Assembly (NCBI GenBank): GCA_025618425.1
Contig: CM046847.1
Location: 2,576,259-2,640,258 of the forward strand
Source of the DNA: Heliocidaris tuberculata
Taxonomy: Eukaryota; Echinodermata; Echinoidea; Camarodonta; Echinometridae
Length of the DNA: 64,000 nt
Direction of reading: 5' to 3'
Of this stretch, positions 59,323 through 64,000 are shown in pieces. The notes beneath the pieces are model-generated. The model did no database searches. It saw only the letters and a program-made list of their open reading frames with translations, and had not been told where the DNA came from. A program made the translations under genes and the position numbers. Every line of letters begins with the position of its first letter. Position 1 is the stretch's first letter.

Positions 59323-60884
59323 TCTCTCTCACTTCATCAGGGTGTTGCCCAGCTGGGCCCAATAAAGTGCGTTACTACCTAAAGATTGATATTACGAACA
59401 AGCAAGCTATCACATTAAACAAATACATGCTTGAGTTTTGGCAAAGAAGGATGACAAAGGGTATCTTTGAGACAGATATCGTTATTTAGTTTTAGGTTAC
59501 AAAGTTCACAGTATTATGAATTGCAGAATTGTATATGAAAATAAGCAACAATTGATGTTTTATTTGCATTTGTTACAAATTTATACTAACAATTACAAGA
59601 TGGCGATAGTGATGGAAGAGGAGAAAGCAGAACCAAATGAAAAAGAAAAAGATAGGAACAAAGAGGATGTTCTCTATGTAAATATCTTTGTTATCATCTC
59701 GCCTGGAAATAAAATAAATTTAAAAATGAAAAGAAAAAGAAAAAGAAAAAGAATAGAAAAAGTAATTTCAGTGAAAACTTTAAATTATCTTAAGTTTCAA
59801 CGAATTCTGTACACAATAATAACTCACAGCAAGGCTGGGAATGAGCATGATGATGAAAGATCTTTCTTAGAATTTATAGTTGCCAAAATTCTTTGTTGTT
59901 GTTGTTGTTGATTAGGTCCAAGCAAAAGTATCAACTGGTCGAAGTAAAACATTATAATTTGTGTGTCTTTGAAAAAATGAGACTTTAAATGTTGCCTTAC
60001 TCGGTACCCATGAGAAGTATTTTAATTTGATCGAGTTGGATGATCAAAACGCTTTAAAAGAGCTGAGTTTTTTAAAATTGCTTTCATGACGTTTGTGAGT
60101 AAATTTAAACCATTTAACATGATATGAAGCTAACGTCATGATCAGTGTTTTCAGCTAGAGCCTATATGATAACTGCATAGATTTGGAAGTCTCGTGATAT
60201 AAATACATTGTGGCAAGAAATGAGAAATTAAATTAATGGTGCATTATAAGCCCTATAGCTGAAATCAGTATTCTTCCTTACCCTCGTCCTGTGCGTTTTT
60301 ATAAATTGCAAAGATTAAAAACGCATCTGCCGGGAATCGAACCCCGGTCTTAGAAAGCCAATGCCTTCCCATTCGACCATAGAGACCTCTCGTGGCTAAA
60401 GCTTCACTGATTTTAATTGAACAAGTAATTTGCAAGTATGAATTAATTTCTAACGAAGAGTCGAGTTCTAAACAATGACAAGACGCTTGCCCTATCAAGC
60501 GAATCGTTTGAGAAACATGTTAAAATAAACAAACTTGAAACTTACTTTTATTTATGAATTGTAAGGGAATAACAAATAAACAACATTGTCAACTCTCGTG
60601 AAGTAAATGCATCATGAAAGGAAATGGGAGAATTCGCGTGGATTCAGCTCCATCGCTATATATTTCATAAAAATGTAAGAAATCATATACAGGCCTTCAA
60701 TCTAATATAGCATTGACATTTCCATCTTGTGTCAGGACATAAAACTTTGTTAAAATCAACAGATAAGAAATTTATTGAGAAAGCAAAAATTAATGTAGGA
60801 ATAACCATATTTCAAATTTATTTTACCTTTTTCGACCAAGAGGCAGAGGAAAGCGAAGATTATTGCTGATGTAAAGACCTTCAT
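54773..60884 (-). CDS. Secreted pancreatic-lipase-family lipase, paralog B (GHSLG elbow)
   Basis: Five coding exons on the minus strand: 60827-60884, 58559-58842, 57554-57785, 55995-56125 and 54773-55081, giving 337 residues. MKVFTSAIIFAFLCLLVEK is a signal peptide. The oxyanion-hole region is FSIHGWNSNGF. The canonical elbow VGHSLGAH carries S171, GSDPAGPFF carries D194 and MGHQDFYPNGG carries H238, so the triad is complete. The lid between cysteines (CDYGSDIAGC) is short and there is no PLAT domain. Exon 2 is 284 nt in both paralogs, and the intron phases (1, 0, 1, 0) are identical, so A and B arose by tandem duplication. The gene is stretched by inserts in its introns, including a transposon at 56,317-57,310 and microsatellites at 57,880 and 59,200. 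A minus-strand CATATATAAA (60,971-60,980), about 90 bases before the ATG, is a candidate TATA box. Confidence 0.94.
55515..55595. repeat. Poly-C tract in lipase B intron 4
   Basis: About 75 nearly uninterrupted C from 55,520 to 55,593, broken by single T or A bases, followed by a G run at 55,672-55,690. A strong candidate for a G-quadruplex/i-motif or an assembly-error zone. Confidence 0.9.
56317..57310. mobile_element. Mariner-like non-autonomous element in lipase B intron 3
   Basis: TACAGTGCGTCCCAGAAAAA at the left mirrors TTTATTCGGGACGCACTGTA at the right, with TA at both edges as in Tc1/mariner elements. Inside, a module with 'CAAAATCCAGACTTGACAAG' and 'GCTCGAGTGAGCAAA' is repeated in inverted form, including a third copy near 56,860-57,020. 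No transposase frame. Confidence 0.82.
57875..57975. repeat. GAT microsatellite in lipase B intron 2
   Basis: GATGATGAT repeats with TGTTGTTG at the left edge, about 90 bases right of the exon 3 acceptor. They encode artefactual Asp or Ser frames. Confidence 0.9.
59195..59325. repeat. CT microsatellite in lipase B intron 1
   Basis: About 130 bases of CTCTCT with few interruptions. Confidence 0.9.
60325..60400 (-). pseudogene. tRNA-like sequence (tRNA pseudogene or SINE head)
   Basis: On the minus strand TCTATGGTCGAATGGGAAGG resembles an A box and D arm, and GGGGTTCGATTCCCGG is a perfect T-arm/B box. The 5' and 3' acceptor halves do not pair well and the anticodon stem has mismatches. I call it a relic and not a gene. 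Confidence 0.5.
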
Positions 60885-61480
60885 TGTGCGTATGACTTGA
60901 TTTTGCTTGATTTTGTTTTATTATGCAAACTACTCATGACATCCTTATCCCATAATCACGCTAATTGTTGTTTATATATGATTACCCCCTCTTACAAATT
61001 AAGATTTATCAACCTTATCGCACCAATCTACCTTCGAGAGGATCACTTGAAAGAACAAAGTGTAGCAGATAGTGATAACCTGTCACTTTAACTGTCTCGA
61101 CCACACTCTGTTTGTTTCATAATAATGGCTAGTTGTGCAGTATACGGTTTGTCTAAAAAAATGCAGTAAAATTTTGATTGATAATTGTCCTAAAAAGTAC
61201 TAAAGCATCCCCAATGAAATTTCTTAGATAATATTGGAGTATAGTATCTCCTTGAGTTCGTGTGAATTCCACAAGAATTCAAGCCCAAACTACAAAGTTA
61301 TGACTGTGTTTGTAAGACGTATATTTTCAAAATATGTTACAAGAAGGGTACATTGAATAGCATCAGTGCACAATAAAAAAAAAAAAGAGGGTGTCAAAAA
61401 GTGTCTCGTACGGCCATAATCATAGTTTTGGCAATTATGAGACAGCATGGACTCAAATATTGACGACTCATTTATTAAGA
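60885..61480. promoter_or_regulatory. Lipase B upstream region
   Basis: Directly upstream of the lipase B ATG. The minus-strand CATATATAAA at 60,971-60,980 is the only core-promoter-like motif seen. The rest is AT-rich without recognisable content. Confidence 0.4.
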
Positions 61481-63640
61481 ATAACAAGATGAAGGCTATG
61501 TATTTTGATTTCCCAGTATGCTGTAAGCTCCAAACGGCAATATGTGTAGGACCAGTGGCGTAATGCGACAAAAATTTTGAGGGGCTGAGCCAGCAAGAAT
61601 TGAAGAATTTTCTAAAGCGTCAGGAACGGAATACATACTATACTCGTATATAAATCCTTTGAATGTGGGGGGGGGGGTACAAAGGGAGGGGTGTGGTACA
61701 CTCCCGTCCCTTCCACAAATAAGAGGTCTTTGCACTTTGCTGTACCATGAAAATTATGCACTTTTCTTGCCCAATTGAATATTGTATTTTGCGAGGTCGC
61801 GTAGCGACCGAGCCAGATTTCTTTTTTACAATTTGTAGTTTGAAACTTTGCATTTCAGACCACTTTTATGCACACAAGTATAATGAGCAAAGTCTGAGCT
61901 TAATATCCATCCTTTTCCTTTTTCTCTTATGGGGATAGGCAGCTTAAAATCATTGTTAATTTTTAGCGACTTTAATTTTCGGGGGACGATTCTTCTCTGC
62001 ATAGGCTATGTAATACCTGTTTATAAATTTACTTTAAAATAAAGTTTAAGTGTAGGCTATTAAACGAGAGAGCGGGGGAGGCCGACTGAGAGGATTTTCT
62101 ATTTTGAATAGTAAAAGTTTGCATTCTAGAGTACTTCGGAATCTGACTAGTGTGCTGTAGCCTTAACTCGTCATTTACTTTCCTCAGTTTTTGAAAGATA
62201 GCGTGTGAGCCTATTGTAAAGGGGCTGGTTTCGGTATAAGAGGAAAGTTCCCCCCTCCCCCACAATAAGAAAACTGTAAGAAAACAAGATGCATATATGT
62301 ACATGGAAGGTGAGGTACTCAGAAAATTCAGCGATTTATACGTTCTAAAAGAAGTACCACGGTGACTACTGTAATCACAAAAATACAATTTTTTCTGGCA
62401 AGAGGGTATATAAAATGGATGTCTTTTCTTTTTATCTTTCTTTCTTTCTTTCTTTCTTTCCCCCTTCCTTTTCTCCCCCCTTTTTTTTTTTGATCGTGGA
62501 ACTTTTTTTTTTGGGGGGGGGGGGGGGGGGGGCTGCAGCTCCCAAGCCCCCACCGTACGCATAATTCACCACCAAAATGAGCTGTGAAATGACTTCCTCC
62601 GGGTTCAAGTTTCAAAGGTCAAAGGGTACAAACGAAGCTCTCTTGGGTCTATTTACAGATGTATAAATTAGATTTTCCATCAACACACATGTTCAATGTT
62701 TTGCGTAAAAGCTATGTTGTTTCAAGGAAGTACTAGGCAAGCTTGCCTATTACCTTCTTGGTTATTTGGACATGATAAAGAACGTACACCAGAAACTTTG
62801 TTTTATTCTTTGACCTTTGATTGTCGAGTGGGAGAAAGTGAAATCTTTAGATTGGATACAAGTATCATAATATAGCAGAAGCTGTTTGGCGATACATTGT
62901 AGCCTTTGATAATTCTCTTTCTACTACCTTTTTCTGAGAAAGTATTGATCTACATTGCATTTTATGTCAGTAGATTTCTCTAGGCACTTGGCATTTTAAG
63001 AGGGGAGCAAGTTGAGGGCAATGAAAACCTCCATGCTTTAAATTGATTTTCGCATTTTAAAGTAAATAGTAAAATCACAGACAGAAAACACACAGAATTA
63101 AAGGTAGTAGATAGTTTTGGGAAGCCCTCAAAAAGTTTTCGTGAGATTTCTTTGCTTTTTCTTAATAAATAGCATACTAACATAACTAAGATGCTGTGAA
63201 GTTTTTTCCTCCTCAAGTGAAATATTTATCGAATGAGAGGTGAAAAGTAATAAAAATCCCCGGCCCCAAAAAGAGGGGATGTAAATTCAAACAACGGCCA
63301 TACACATAACTCACATGAGGATTGCTGTGTGTTATAGAATACGCTACACATAGTGCGAAGCGCTGCGTTTATTGTGTGGGGAACTTTCGAAAAGGAAAAA
63401 AAAAAATCTGCTGCTCGGTCGCGTTGCTCCCTCGCTTATCCAATAACTCATCAAATTTGGGCTAACAACCCTGGGTTATGTGCACTAAAACTCATTTTCA
63501 CGTAGTGCCATCATTTCTAAATTAAAAAAAAAACGAAAAAAAAAACGCTCATTAATCTGAGTTTAGGCATGGGGGGGGGGGGGGTGCAGATTTGATAGTT
63601 TGCCCCTGGCGCCAGAATACCTAGATACGCCACTGAGTAT
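61481..63640. other. Right-hand intergenic stretch with poly-G repeats
   Basis: A 'CCAGTGGCGTAATGCGAC...GAGGGGCTGAGCC' repeat with a G run lies at 61,553-61,720. A TTTC microsatellite at 62,430-62,460 is followed by a G run and GGCTGCAGCTCCCAAGCCCC at 62,512-62,550. 'GCCAGAATACCTAGATACGCCACTGAG' after a G run is at 63,570-63,640. No gene is recognised. Confidence 0.45.
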
Positions 63641-63859
63641 GATTTTTGCTACCGAGACTGTCTATGAGCTTTGATATGCATGCAGGGTATTCTGAAGCAA
63701 ACCTCAGTGGATATGTTGCAAAGGAGCTGACAATTAGAGGTGATCATCTGCATTGGGCAGGGGCAACGGCTGTGATTGGCGACGCCACTGGATTTCTTCA
63801 ATGTGCGCATGATTACTGTAAGTTAATGAAAAAAGAGAATTCCGTGGTATATTGTTGAT

Positions 63860-63894
63860 TTTATTACTATTATTATTATTATCATTATTATTAC

Positions 63895-63969
<75 letters not shown>

Positions 63970-64000
63970 TATTATCATCATTATTATCATTATTATCATT
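63860..64000. repeat. ATT microsatellite at the right edge
   Basis: Near-perfect TTATTATTA repeats reaching the end of the window. Confidence 0.92.

Noticed and set aside
60325..60400. Functional tRNA on the minus strand
   Set aside because: The T arm is perfect but acceptor and anticodon stems do not pair; listed only as a relic.
63646..63858. 70-codon frame near the right edge (GDHLHWAGATAVIGDATG)
   Set aside because: Looks protein-like in places, but no family is recognised and no splice sites or neighbouring exons support it.

Overview
This is a eukaryotic, animal-type genomic window. It is AT-rich and gene-sparse, with multi-exon genes bounded by GT-AG introns and saturated with short DNA-transposon relics (MITE-like inverted repeats), microsatellites and poly-G/poly-C runs. 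The gene set (THNSL2, LHPP, B4GALT7, an ANTP-class homeobox gene, intron-containing tRNA-Tyr genes and tandem secreted lipases) and the repeat style fit a deuterostome invertebrate, most likely an echinoderm such as a sea urchin. The species is an inference and cannot be fixed from the sequence alone. There are no bacterial operons and no CRISPR array.

Layout. 1-4,949: the 5' four coding exons of threonine synthase-like 2 (minus strand); the rest lies beyond the left edge. 5-11 kb: intergenic repeats. 11,283-12,038: a secreted, very acidic Asp/Ser-rich precursor with four Arg-Gln-Lys-Arg processing sites (plus strand), which I cannot assign to a known family. 12-16 kb: repeats. 16,723-20,378: a complete seven-exon LHPP gene (minus). 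About 22.3-22.7 kb: a GC-rich interval between LHPP and the divergently transcribed B4GALT7, possibly a shared promoter. 24,353-29,391: a complete five-exon B4GALT7 (plus). 29.4-35.6 kb: no recognisable coding sequence. 35,674-40,719: a four-exon NK-like homeobox gene (minus). 43-47.7 kb: a tandem cluster of tRNA-Tyr(GUA) genes, four intact and two broken. 49,500-52,853 and 54,773-60,884: two tandem paralogous lipases (minus), each five exons with the same intron phases. 61-64 kb: repeats ending in an ATT microsatellite.

How the genes relate. The neighbours do not form a pathway. LHPP (histidine/lysine dephosphorylation), B4GALT7 (second sugar of the glycosaminoglycan linker) and THNSL2 (PLP enzyme) are unrelated housekeeping-type genes. 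The two lipases are a local duplication; one carries the usual Gly-His-Ser-Leu-Gly nucleophile elbow and the other has Met in place of His. The tRNA-Tyr cluster also expanded by local duplication, with a repeat element inside the duplicated unit.

The items most worth a second look are the acidic multi-cleavage precursor, the divergent homeodomain, the nucleophile-elbow change in one lipase, the decaying tRNA-Tyr array, a duplicated splice-acceptor segment in B4GALT7 intron 3, and transposon edges lying within about 15-25 nt of B4GALT7 splice sites. All exon models were made by eye from reading frame, family similarity and GT/AG sites.
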